NCBI RefSeq assembly: GCF_041260155.1
Contig: NC_091935.1
Coordinates: 40,261,303-40,325,302, forward strand
DNA: 64,000 bases
Direction: 5' to 3'
DNA from: Ptychodera flava
Taxonomy: Eukaryota > Hemichordata > Enteropneusta > Ptychoderidae
Part shown: positions 56,101 to 64,000 of the stretch, in pieces
Position numbering within the stretch: position 1 is the first letter of the stretch
Layout: the number at the start of each line of letters is the position of its first letter
Translations under genes and position numbers: made by a program
The notes under the pieces: generated by a model
The model's database searches: none
Told to the model about the DNA's origin: nothing
What the model saw: the letters and a program-made list of their open reading frames with translations, nothing else

Positions 56101-57167
56101 TCTCTCTTTCCCTGCCTGCCAACATGTGAAAAACCAAACCAACCATTTTAAAATAAACCTCCTTCATTTGTATTTATTATATCTAAAAATGGAAAGCTCT
56201 GAAGATGTGAACCATAAACACTTTGAAAAGGCAAACATTAAAAGACTGACTAAGTAACCCTCTGCTACATATTGCAGCTTAAGCCAATTGTAGATCTGGT
56301 ACAAGGTTCAATATCACATTTTGAATATTTTTTCTGTTGGAGCAACCTACCAGTTGTGAAAACAGACAATGTGGTAACATATTTCATAAGTAGAAAATAC
56401 AGCAATTATGGTCAACAAACGGTGTGGAAAGGAACACTTTAAATGAACAAGGGACAGACAACAAGGAACAGACAAGCCTGAAGCAGTCAACTACCATAGA
56501 TTTAATAAATGGGATCAAATCTATGTGTGATTGTTGGTAAAGTAGCCATTGCTTTTATAACCAGTCATGACATTATCAATCAAATGAAGTCTATAAGACA
56601 CTTATGACTGATGAAAAATCCACTTGCCCTGTCATAAAGAAACATTTGACATGATATATATCTATGCTCTTGAAGTGTCATATATGTAAGTTACTATATC
56701 AGACTATAGGTCAAAACATGATTGCAATCTCCAGGTCAAGTCTGTCTTTGTAATATTTCACTGTTAAAAGTTCACAAACATGTTCCCTCTAGGGTGATAT
56801 ACAAACTGATTGCCATCTTTAGGTCAAGTCTGTCTGTGTAATACTTAACTCAACACATAATGTGAAAATTTTACCTATTCCTTGCTAAGGAAAACTAAAT
56901 ACATTCTCTTTCAAAATCAATAATCAAAGATCAATGATCAATGATCGTAATGAACTCTAGCTGATTACCATTTGATGGTGTAAAATTACCTAAATTTATC
57001 AATTGATGACACTCACAGTACAGAAAAATCTGAATTATTACTTTCACCAAATATTAAATTGAAAAAACTAACATTTTGTTTACATTTATAAATGAACTCC
57101 CACAATATGTTGGCCAGCAAGGAATTGTAAGATTTTAGGACTCCTAATGTCTTTACATGGGTGCTTT
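41032..57167 (-). CDS. SHOC1: SHOC1 (shortage in chiasmata 1), N-terminus not found
   Basis: Thirteen coding exons on the minus strand join in phase to about 820 residues, ending at a TGA at 41032-41034. Identification rests on order and spacing of blocks known from animal SHOC1: a helical segment ([20 protein letters not shown]); the strand-rich XPF-like region ([83 protein letters not shown]); the DTARIIREI and WITRTWL segment; a helical C-terminal module ([32 protein letters not shown]); a long variable acidic linker; and a basic tail [24 protein letters not shown]1 is an XPF-like protein that works with SPO16 on branched DNA to promote meiotic crossovers. I see no ERKxxxD nuclease motif. 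Vertebrate SHOC1 has several hundred further N-terminal residues, so the start probably lies beyond 57.2 kb or outside the window. Confidence 0.85.
41713..41868 (-). CDS. SHOC1: SHOC1 exon
   Basis: Acceptor TTTGACATTCAG, donor GTGAGT, phase 1 at both ends. It encodes [40 protein letters not shown] and [11 protein letters not shown]. Confidence 0.85.
42229..43548 (+). repeat. Palindrome-headed element, copy A, in a SHOC1 intron
   Basis: It begins GTATTTAAGCAATAACCCCC and forms a palindrome over 42240-42378 that closes with GGGGGTTATTGC, followed by TATTATATTATA. It ends near CCAATCAGAATGGCGCATG. It shares this architecture with 47278-48611 and 50883-51080. A small inner dyad (GTCAGTTTC / GAAACTGAC) lies near 42430-42460. 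Confidence 0.7.
43766..44447 (-). CDS. SHOC1: SHOC1 long exon (variable linker)
   Basis: Acceptor TTTCACTTCTCAG, donor GTAAGT. It encodes 227 residues from [20 protein letters not shown] to FMHVPQ. It is acidic, Ser/Asp-rich and probably disordered, with little conservation. Assignment rests on phase and position between conserved exons. Confidence 0.85.
45080..45226 (-). CDS. SHOC1: SHOC1 exon (C-terminal helical module)
   Basis: Acceptor GTTTGACATCATCAG after a long T-rich tract, donor GTAAGA, 49 codons in phase 0. It encodes [40 protein letters not shown] and PWIPQKMIK, the helix-hairpin-helix-like region. Confidence 0.92.
45726..45936. repeat. 30-bp minisatellite in a SHOC1 intron
   Basis: Seven copies of a 30-bp unit (GGCATGTACACCCTTCCTCA, then GGTCAATATT). 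It is open in several frames because 30 is divisible by three. Not a gene. Confidence 0.95.
46217..46351 (-). CDS. SHOC1: SHOC1 exon
   Basis: Acceptor TTTGTTTTCAG, donor GTGAGT, phase 0 at both ends. It encodes [40 protein letters not shown] and QEISN. Confidence 0.9.
46870..47134. mobile_element. Small MITE with 33-bp imperfect TIRs
   Basis: The ends pair as GTCCATGTAGCCGACA (46887-46902) and its exact reverse complement (47101-47116). Pairing extends imperfectly outward to AAAATTGG and CCAAAATT. Length 265 bp, AT-rich interior, no coding. Confidence 0.65.
47278..48611 (+). repeat. Palindrome-headed element, copy B, carrying a nested transposon
   Basis: It begins GTATTTAAGCAATAAAGCAC with a palindrome over 47286-47426, then TATTATATTATAACAGTATA, and ends near CCAATCAGATCGCTGTATTT. 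Without the nested element it would be about 330 bp and would align with the worn copy at 50883-51080. Confidence 0.75.
47490..48498. mobile_element. Nested DNA transposon with TTAA target duplication
   Basis: The ends read AGGGGAAATTTACC and its reverse complement, flanked by TTAA at 47486-47489 and 48499-48502. Inverted similarity continues inward (TTCACTTTCACT / AGTGAAAGTGAA and CCGGAAGTGACG / CGTCACTTCCGG). A TTAA duplication suits piggyBac or Kolobok types. No transposase frame, 1.0 kb, so non-autonomous. Confidence 0.78.
48751..48844 (-). CDS. SHOC1: SHOC1 exon
   Basis: Acceptor TTTTCCATAG, donor GTAAAT. It encodes [20 protein letters not shown] then [11 protein letters not shown]. Length 94 bp, leaving phase 0. 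Confidence 0.87.
49527..49784 (-). CDS. SHOC1: SHOC1 exon (XPF-like core)
   Basis: Acceptor TTTTTTCATAG, donor GTATGT. It encodes [40 protein letters not shown] and [20 protein letters not shown]. The IIDE(R/H)T-type strand and the CW-I-L strand are characteristic of animal SHOC1. Confidence 0.9.
50314..50389 (-). CDS. SHOC1: SHOC1 short exon, left border firm, right border approximate
   Basis: It encodes about [20 protein letters not shown] and QLLES, joining in phase to [10 protein letters not shown] of the next exon through donor GTAGGA. Possible acceptors that keep phase are at 50390 (CCAG) and 50384 (AGAG). The upstream sequence looks repeat-derived (GCCAATCAGAGCGCAG), so the border is not certain. 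Confidence 0.7.
50883..51080 (+). repeat. Palindrome-headed element, copy C, worn
   Basis: It keeps ATTTATTGCCATAATATTAT, GGAAATTCTGGC and GACCAATCAGAATGCTGTAT of copies A and B, but the palindrome is degraded. Confidence 0.6.
51183..51449 (-). CDS. SHOC1: SHOC1 exon (XPF-like core)
   Basis: Acceptor ATTCTACAG, donor GTATGT. It encodes [20 protein letters not shown], then [40 protein letters not shown] and IRHIALQSV. Phase 1 at both ends. Confidence 0.9.
52045..52117 (-). CDS. SHOC1: SHOC1 exon (first strand of XPF-like core)
   Basis: A 73-bp exon encoding [20 protein letters not shown] then ENIK. Acceptor TTTTTACAG, donor GTAAGT. The hydrophobic strand plus RRD is where SHOC1 proteins have a similar ILIIIR-type strand. 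Confidence 0.88.
52918..53072 (-). CDS. SHOC1: SHOC1 exon
   Basis: Acceptor GTTTTTTACAG, donor GTACAT. It encodes [40 protein letters not shown] and [12 protein letters not shown], leaving phase 0. Confidence 0.85.
53316..55462. repeat. 74-bp minisatellite, about 29 near-identical copies, in a SHOC1 intron
   Basis: The unit starts GTAAACTCTCAATGTTTTAG and ends TTATGTTGAATTAAC. Spacing is exactly 74 bp except for single-base changes, e.g. a one-base deletion near 53946 and an extra A near 54208. The uniformity suggests recent expansion or ongoing homogenisation. Confidence 0.97.
55975..56111 (-). CDS. SHOC1: SHOC1 exon (helical segment)
   Basis: It encodes [40 protein letters not shown] and QDLLT. 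The acceptor is the second AG of GGCAGGCAG after a T-rich tract, chosen by phase. Donor GTAAGG, phase 1. Read-through upstream reaches an in-frame stop. Confidence 0.8.
57017..57167 (-). CDS. SHOC1: SHOC1 candidate exon, most upstream found
   Basis: It encodes roughly [20 protein letters not shown] then [20 protein letters not shown] and ESNNSDFSV, ending at a GTGAGT donor in phase 2, which fits the next exon. The upstream border is uncertain. The only nearby AG (GAAGATAG) falls where the 49-bp minisatellite begins, with a poor pyrimidine tract. No clear family match in this part. Confidence 0.5.
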
Positions 57168-57444
57168 CTATCTTCATAGTAGCATTGTGTAAGAGGATTA
57201 AAGACACAGAAAGTTTCTGTCTTCATAGTAGCATTGTGTCAGAGGATTAAAGACCCAGAAAGTTTCTATCTTCATAGTAGCATTGTGTCAGAGGATTAAA
57301 GACACAGAAAGTTTCTATCTTCATAGTAGCATTGTGTCAGAGGATAAAGACACAGAAAGTTTCTATCTTCATAGTAGCATTGTGTCAGAGGATTAAAGAC
57401 ACAGAAGTTTCTATCTTCATAGTAGCATTGTGTCAGAGGATAAA
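57165..57444. repeat. 49-bp minisatellite, proximal block
   Basis: About 5.5 copies of the unit found at 61281-64000, more diverged than the distal block (TTTCTGT, GACCCAG variants). It starts where the SHOC1 candidate exon ends and stops at the transposon-like insertion. Confidence 0.95.
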
Positions 57445-60400
57445 CCCTTACGAAAATTAAAGCCTTGCGGCGAACAGTTCTGGTAAAGTCTTCATAATTG
57501 CCCGGTAAGTTTACCACAACATGTTGTGGTAAGCTTACGCATAGCTTGAGATTTTCGCATGTTGATGGATTTTGCGGCGCACATATTGTGGTATGCTTAC
57601 CACGACACTCATGCATGTCCGGTATGTTTGCCACAAAAGTTTAGGCTTTGCAGAATTTTTTTGCGGTATACTTGCCACAAACAGGATTTACGGTATACAT
57701 ACCGCTATTGGAGCTGACCCTATGGGTAGCCCCACCCCCAGTAGCATACCCCTACCCTTCACACTTTGCCACGACCACTCACACTGTAGCTACTCATTCT
57801 TGTGCTCATGTAAGTTTTCAGAATGTAGCCACAGGTACAAACACTCACACACATTCACAAACAAAAGGAAATCTTACCAGGTTTTTCATTGAATTCCTAC
57901 CTTACATTTATTGCAGATGGAAATGCTAACAAATGACTCAAAACAAAAGAAATCACAAGTTCATCAACAGTTCTTTCACTGGATATCTCCCTTAATCCAT
58001 GGCATCTTCATAACAAAGTGTTGGCATATCCAACCATATAGTGGGAACAGTTACTTTTGATCCAGTTGATTGTTCAGTGTCTTGGTTTACTTTCCGTAGA
58101 CTACAGAAAGGGCTAAAACAAAAAAAAAAAGAAAAACAAGAAAAGAAACATTAATGCAATCACATATACTAGCACAGTACAGTAGACAAAATGCCAAGAG
58201 AACAATCTGCCAGTCAGTATGTAATTGCAACTGCCTTGACATACCTTTCACAATGAGTCTTGCACATATCATGAAATGGAATCCAGGTCACTAAATTGTA
58301 AAGATATTTCAAACGGTACTTACACTTATATATTTGCCTTGGCAAGCTTGGTTACTCTTTTGGACCAATGTGGGTTATGAGATTGGTGATGTAAAGTTGT
58401 CATCAGCATTGCTTTTTTCAGCATCCGTTGCCACAAAGACATGTCGTCACTTCCAGCTACAAGTAAGAAAATGCAATGGAATAAAAAGGAATGTAAAGGA
58501 AAAAGTCCCAGCGATTATGTTTGGTGATTTTGACTACATGTGACATGAAAACTAGTTTACTACTATATCTGTGAATCTAAATTACTTTTAGATGGGGGGG
58601 GGGACAACGCTTCCAGTGATCCACAGCTACAGAAAGATAACTGAAAATATTGTATACATGTTTTGTGTTGTAAAATTTCATGTAGAACTTCAATGAAATA
58701 TTGTAAATCAATCATTGATTTGGATTTCGCCTTACAATATGCCAGCAAAATATTTACGGGTAACGTTGAATAAATGTCAAAATACATTAATGAAGATTTC
58801 AAAAGAAACTTAAGTGTCAAAGACAGAGACGTCCAGCATCGTCCAGCATGATCTTATAAATAGACGTATACCAAATTTCATGACATGAAACACGTGTACA
58901 AACGATACTAGGTCAGAGTTTAAGAACTTAATTCTTACCTAACTATTCCTAAATGTATTGTTTTTTCATTGTTTTATATCGTACATCGAGGGAAATTTGT
59001 ATACATATAAGCAAAAGTTTCACCCTGGGTACAGTCCCCGAGGGACTGTGCCTTCGCCGAAGTGTCGAAGTATGTATTCCCCAGACATAGACACTATCAA
59101 TACATCGGTATGAACAGATAAAGGCCACTCCTTTCACACTGTTCACTCAACGTTCAACCTCGGGAGTTATTCAGACAATTGGACAGTGTTACTCGAGAAT
59201 TGCACAGAACAAAAACAGATAAAATTCGTCGTTACGTTGCAGAGAAGGATACTCGAAAATTTACTTACCAAAATTCAAACGATCGCCTTAATCCTCAGCT
59301 CGGCCAGCTCAGGGTGTTATCATGGTTATAAGAATGGTGTCCATTGTTCACAAGCCGATCGCGATCTCCACACGCCGATCGTGACGACGATGACATGAAA
59401 ATTAACGCGTCTTGAACATTGCCTATAGGTTGTACATTTATAGCAAGGGTATACGAAGCTGTCAAGGTGATGTCCAACGGCAAATTTCAGTGAAATTTTG
59501 TCAAAAGTCGAGTGAAAAAACAGCGACAATGCATTCAGCAATTCAAAAGGGTCGTAACTGCCTTTCTGATATCAGATTTGCCGCTGAGATTTGACCTGTG
59601 ACACGCCAATCTGACCAATCACAACGAAGTCTTCACATGATCTATGATGTCATCAGGCGTGATACTATTACTTCCGATACAAAGTCCTTGCAATCGCGAT
59701 CGCTGTACACGTACGTAACATAGCATGAATCGTAGTGGAAGTTTTGTTAGAAGTAATTCATTCAAAAGTAATTCACTGAAAACTTACAGCTTTCGACGGA
59801 CTATATCCAAGCAAAAGTGTATTGACAGCACCAGTGGCTATGACCCGACACTAAGCCCCACACTATGTAGGCCCTCCCTTGCTATTACATAGCAGTTAGC
59901 ACAGCAGTGCCAGTGGTGCCTCGATCGCGGGGCTAACCGTGCAAACCCTTCATAGGCACTACACTAGCACTATTTTATAGTGTGCCTTCCCTGAGATACT
60001 GGAATTCAATTTCGATAAAAACTGTGTTCTATACGACAGGCGTGAGATACAAAAAATCCAACATACCAGTTCAATAATTTCTTAGATTTTTGCTCGGGCG
60101 CGTTTCTCTGGAGACACTTACGTACGTGTCCACGGCAGGTTGAGTGAGATGTCAATCATTTGTACAGTGGATGGCAATACGACTAATAATTCCCTTGTCT
60201 TTCTAAGTCGGCGATATCAGAGTAACTTATACCATACCTACCTCCATGCTTATACTGATCATATGATGGCTTCGGAAAATAATTGTCGAAAGACACAAAT
60301 AGAATGAGTGTTTTCTCCGACCGCGGTGACTGACATGCTCTGTCCGCTTATTATTACCCAAACTGTGGCAAAGTTCTTTTCCTTCATGGATTACGGCCGA

Positions 60401-61280
60401 TTTTCGAGAGATTTTCGTTGCTGCCATGAAATTGATGAATTTAACATTGAATTATCGTGGAGATCATTGGCTCAAAACGTTTCCCGATGGACAGGGAAAA
60501 ATGGTTTCATGGGATTTTTGTGGCTGCCTACAGTGTAGGCCTATGTATGAAACAACATTGTTATCAACAGAATACCCGTCTTTATTAGATCAACTTCGTC
60601 ACTTTTCTCGCCTCGATCACACCATAGGGCCTATAGCTGCTAAATCGCTCAAATTAAGCTATTTTGGCAATCCAGCGATCCCGCACCTTTACATATGTGC
60701 TATTGTTGATGTAATCTGGATTCGTAAAATCTTGTCACTGTGTGTATAGAAGTATCATTTGGAGAGTCAGGTACTTTTGTATGTGAATTTCCTAATTTCT
60801 TGGAAACTGACTAAGATTTGTCCTACAAATATGTATTCACGTTTTAACATCCCCATTTTGAAAAATCAATAAATATACTATTTTGTTATTAAATTTAGAG
60901 TGCAAACATGTATATTCTTTATTCATGCATATGATATACAGTACATCTACAGAAGCCAGCTGGGCACACACATTCATTTGGCTGCCCTGTAACCGTGCAG
61001 CCTTGAATTCTTACACATGATTCTGCACAGTCTGTGCTGTGTGACCATTGTATTTACGTAAAGCCTTCAATGGCAAACATACCACAAAGCAATCTGCAAC
61101 TTTGTTTACTCAGTCTTGTGGTAGACATACCAAGAGAAAGATTGCTAATCACCACAAGTGCACCACTAGTGGTGACTATCGGCGCAGGATGGATAGAGTG
61201 TTCTGGCACACAAAAGTATGCGTGGTATGTTTACCCAGAGCTTGCAGCATGTTTACCACAAAAAATCTGTTTCGTACGGG
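57445..61280. mobile_element. 3.84 kb element inserted in the 49-bp minisatellite
   Basis: The termini are CCCTTACGAAAA and TTTCGTACGGG, imperfect inverted repeats. Near both ends lie copies of a 16-bp motif close to TTGTGGTAAGCATACC in both orientations: about six within 57490-57710 and about four within 61060-61260. The minisatellite is cut so that GAGGATAAA lies on the left and AAGACACAG on the right, consistent with a 2-bp AA duplication. The interior has a CpG-rich part (about 59.0-60.5 kb) and several short reading frames on both strands, the longest 107 residues at 60426-60749, none recognised. Dispersed subterminal motifs with a very short duplication recall EnSpm/CACTA-type elements, but the terminus is not CACTA, so the superfamily is open. 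Confidence 0.65.
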
Positions 61281-64000
61281 AAGACACAGAAAGTTTCTAT
61301 CTTCATAGCAGCATTGTGTCAGAGGATTAAAGACACAGAAAGTTTCTATCTTCATAGTAGCATTGTGTCAGAGGATTAAAGACACAGAAAGTTTCTATCT
61401 TCATAGTAGCATTGTGTCAGAGGATTAAAGACACAGAAAGTTTCTATCTTCATAGTAGCATTGTGTCAGAGGATTAAAGACACAGAAAGTTTCTATCTTC
61501 ATAGTAGCATTGTGTCAGAGGATTAAAGACACAGAAAGTTTCTATCTTCATAGTAGCATTGTGTCAGAGGATTAAAGACACAGAAAGTTTCTATCTTCAT
61601 AGTAGCATTGTTCAGAGGATTAAAGACACAGAAAGTTTCTATCTTCATTGTAGCATTGTGTCAGAGGATTAAAGACACAGAAAGTTTCTATCTTCATAGT
61701 AGCATTGTGTCAGAGGATTAAAGACACAGAAAGTTTCTATCTTCATAGTAGCATTGTGTCAGAGGATTAAAGACACAGAAAGTTTCTATCTTCATAGTAG
61801 CATTGTGTCAGAGGATTAAAGACACAGAAAGTTTCTATCTTCATACGTAGCATTGTGTCAGAGGATTAAAGACACAGAAAGTTTCTATCTTCATAGTAGC
61901 ATTGTGTCAGAGGATTAAAGACACAGAAAGTTTCTATCTTCATAGCAGCATTGTGTCAGAGGATTAAAGACACAGAAAGTTTCTATCTTCATAGTAGCAT
62001 TGTGTCAGAGGATTAAAGACACAGAAAGTTTCTATCTTCATAGTAGCATTGTGTCAGAGGATTAAAGACACAGAAAGTTTCTATCTTCATAGTAGCATTG
62101 TGTCAGAGGATTAAAGACACAGAAAGTTTCTATCTTCATAGTAGCATTGTGTCAGAGGATTAAAGACACAGAAAGTTTCTATCTTCATAGTAGCATTGTG
62201 TCAGAGGATTAAAGACACAGAAAGTTTCTATCTTCATAGAGCATTGTGTCAGAGGATAAAGACACAGAAAGTTTCTATCTTCATAGTAGCATTGTGTCAG
62301 AGAGATTAAAGACACAGAAAGTTTCTATCTTCATAGTAGCATTGTGTCAGAGGATTAAAGACACAGAAAGTTTCTATCTTCATAGTAGCATTGTGTCAGA
62401 GGATTAAAGACACAGAAAGTTTCTATCTTCATAGTAGCATTGTGTCAGAGGATTAAAGACACAGAAAGTTTCTATCTTCATAGTAGCATTGTGTCAGAGG
62501 ATTAAAGACACAGAAAGTTTCTATCTTCATAGTAGCATTGTGTCAGAGGATTAAAGACACAGAAAGTTTCTATCTTCATAGTAGCATTGTGTCAGAGGAT
62601 TAAAGACACAGAAAGTTTCTATCTTCATAGTAGCATTGTGTCAGAGGATTAAAGACACAGAAAGTTTCTATCTTCATAGTAGCATTGTGTCAGAGGATAA
62701 AGACACAGAAAGTTTCTATCTTCATAGTAGCATTGTGTCAGAGGATTAAAGACACAGAAAGTTTCTATCTTCATAGTAGCATTGTGTCAGAGGATTAAAG
62801 ACACAGAAAGTTTCTATCTTCATAGTAGCATTGTGTCAGAGGATTAAAGACACAGAAAGTTTCTATCTTCATAGTAGCATTGTGTCAGAGGATTAAAGAC
62901 ACAGAAAGTTTCTATCTTCATAGTAGCATTGTGTCAGAGGATTAAAGACACAGAAAGTTTCTATCTTCATAGTAGCATTGTGTCAGAGGATTAAAGACAC
63001 AGAAAGTTTCTATCTTCATAGTAGCATTGTGTCAGAGGATTAAAGACACAGAAAGTTTCTATCTTCATAGTAGCATTGTGTCAGAGGATTAAAGACACAG
63101 AAAGTTTCTATCTTCATAGTAGCATTGTGTCAGAGGATTAAAGACACAGAAAGTTTCTATCTTCAAAGTAGCACTGTGTCAGAGGATTAAAGACACAGAA
63201 AGTTTCTATCTTCATAGCAGCATTGTGTCAGAGGATTAAAGACACAGAAAGTTTCTATCTTCATAGTAGCATTGTGTCAGAGGATAAAGACACAGAAAGT
63301 TTCTATCTTCATAGTAGCATTGTGTCAGAGGATTAAAGACACAGAAAGTTTCTATCTTCATAGTAGCATTGTGTCAGAGGATTAAAGACACAGAAAGTTT
63401 CTATCTTCATAGTAGCATTGTGTCAGAGGATTAAAGACACAGAAAGTTTCTATCTTCATAGTAGCATTGTGTCAGAGGATTAAAGACACAGAAAGTTTCT
63501 ATCTTCATAGCAGCATTTTGTCAGAGGATTAAAGACACAGAAAGTTTCTATCTTCATAATAGCATTGTGTCAGAGGATTAAAGACACAGAAAAGTTTCTA
63601 TCTTCATAGTAGCATTGTGTCAGAGGATTAAAGACACAGAAAGTTTCTATCTTCATAGTAGCATTGTGTCAGAGGATTAAAGACACAGAAAGTTTCTCTC
63701 TTCATACTAGCATTGTGTCAGAGGATTAAAGACACAGAAAGTTTCTATCTTCATAGTAGCATTGTGTCAGAGGATTAAAGACACAGAAAGTTTCTATCTT
63801 CATAGTAGCATTGTGTCACAGGATTAAAGACACAGAAAGTTTCTATCTTCATAGTAGCATTGTGTCAGAGGATTAAAGACACAGAAAGTTTCTATCTTCA
63901 TAGTAGCATTGTGTCAGAGGATTAAAGACACAGAAAGTTTCTATCTTCATAGTAGCATTGTGTCAGAGGATTAAAGACACAGAAAGTTTCTATCTTCATA
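61281..64000. repeat. 49-bp minisatellite, distal block, runs off the window
   Basis: About 55 copies of a 49-bp unit (AGGATTAAAGACACAGAAAG, TTTCTATCTTCATAGTAGCA, TTGTGTCAG) with scattered single-base changes and indels. It is still intact at the last base, so its true length is unknown. Confidence 0.97.

Noticed and set aside
58320..58464. Possible minus-strand exon with good acceptor and GTAAGT donor
   Set aside because: All three frames contain a stop before the donor, so it cannot be an internal coding exon. It might be non-coding, with no support.
60242..60427. Minus-strand frame beginning MAATKISRKSAV with a GTAGGT donor, as a SHOC1 or other first exon
   Set aside because: It has a start and a donor, but no acceptor downstream joins it to an open frame and the sequence matches nothing I know.
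60426..60749. 107-residue plus-strand reading frame in the inserted element
   Set aside because: No recognisable domain, no splice partners and no codon signal I can defend. Mentioned only as part of the element.

Overview
This is a stretch of animal nuclear genome. It is AT-rich, with short coding exons in long introns, canonical GT-AG splice sites, and many microsatellites, minisatellites and small DNA transposons. Three conserved animal genes can be read exon by exon: BABAM1 (MERIT40) on the minus strand (stop 2966, start 12019), TMEM259 (membralin) on the plus strand (start 20614, stop 34993), and the 3' part of SHOC1 on the minus strand (stop 41032, most upstream exon found near 57.1 kb). 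Their similarity to vertebrate proteins, low GC content and the repeat types suggest an invertebrate deuterostome, perhaps a hemichordate or a relative. The species is an inference and is not shown by the sequence.

Layout. 1-2.9 kb: interspersed repeats and a GA microsatellite. 2.97-12.02 kb: BABAM1, seven coding exons giving 356 residues. 12.7-20.0 kb: a gene-free cluster of non-autonomous DNA transposons. It holds a 1.08 kb element with a 9-bp target duplication, a TA-flanked element with a TAA-flanked element nested in it, and two related TAA-type elements with long (TA)n runs. 20.2-35.8 kb: TMEM259, ten coding exons giving 682 residues, with a 7.1 kb first intron full of repeats. 36.4-40.1 kb: a hairpin-headed tandem repeat, large palindromes and a hAT-like MITE. 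41.0-57.2 kb: SHOC1, thirteen coding exons seen, about 820 residues, N-terminus not found. Its introns hold a very uniform 74-bp minisatellite (about 29 copies) and palindrome-headed elements. 57.17-64.0 kb: a 49-bp minisatellite cut in two by a 3.84 kb element with short terminal inverted repeats and dispersed 16-bp subterminal motifs.

Gene relationships. BABAM1 encodes a subunit of the BRCA1-A and BRISC deubiquitinase complexes, SHOC1 a meiotic crossover factor, and membralin an ER membrane protein of ER-associated degradation. Two of the three act on DNA breaks, but they are far apart, in different transcription units, and nothing shows a functional cluster. BABAM1 and TMEM259 are divergent, with 8.6 kb between their start codons. 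TMEM259 and SHOC1 are convergent.

I found no operon-like, CRISPR-like or defence system. The unusual material is in the repeats: hairpin elements whose arms appear to covary between copies, a trio of tetraloop hairpins, two unrelated repeats with the same architecture, clean target-site duplications, and a transposon inserted in a minisatellite.
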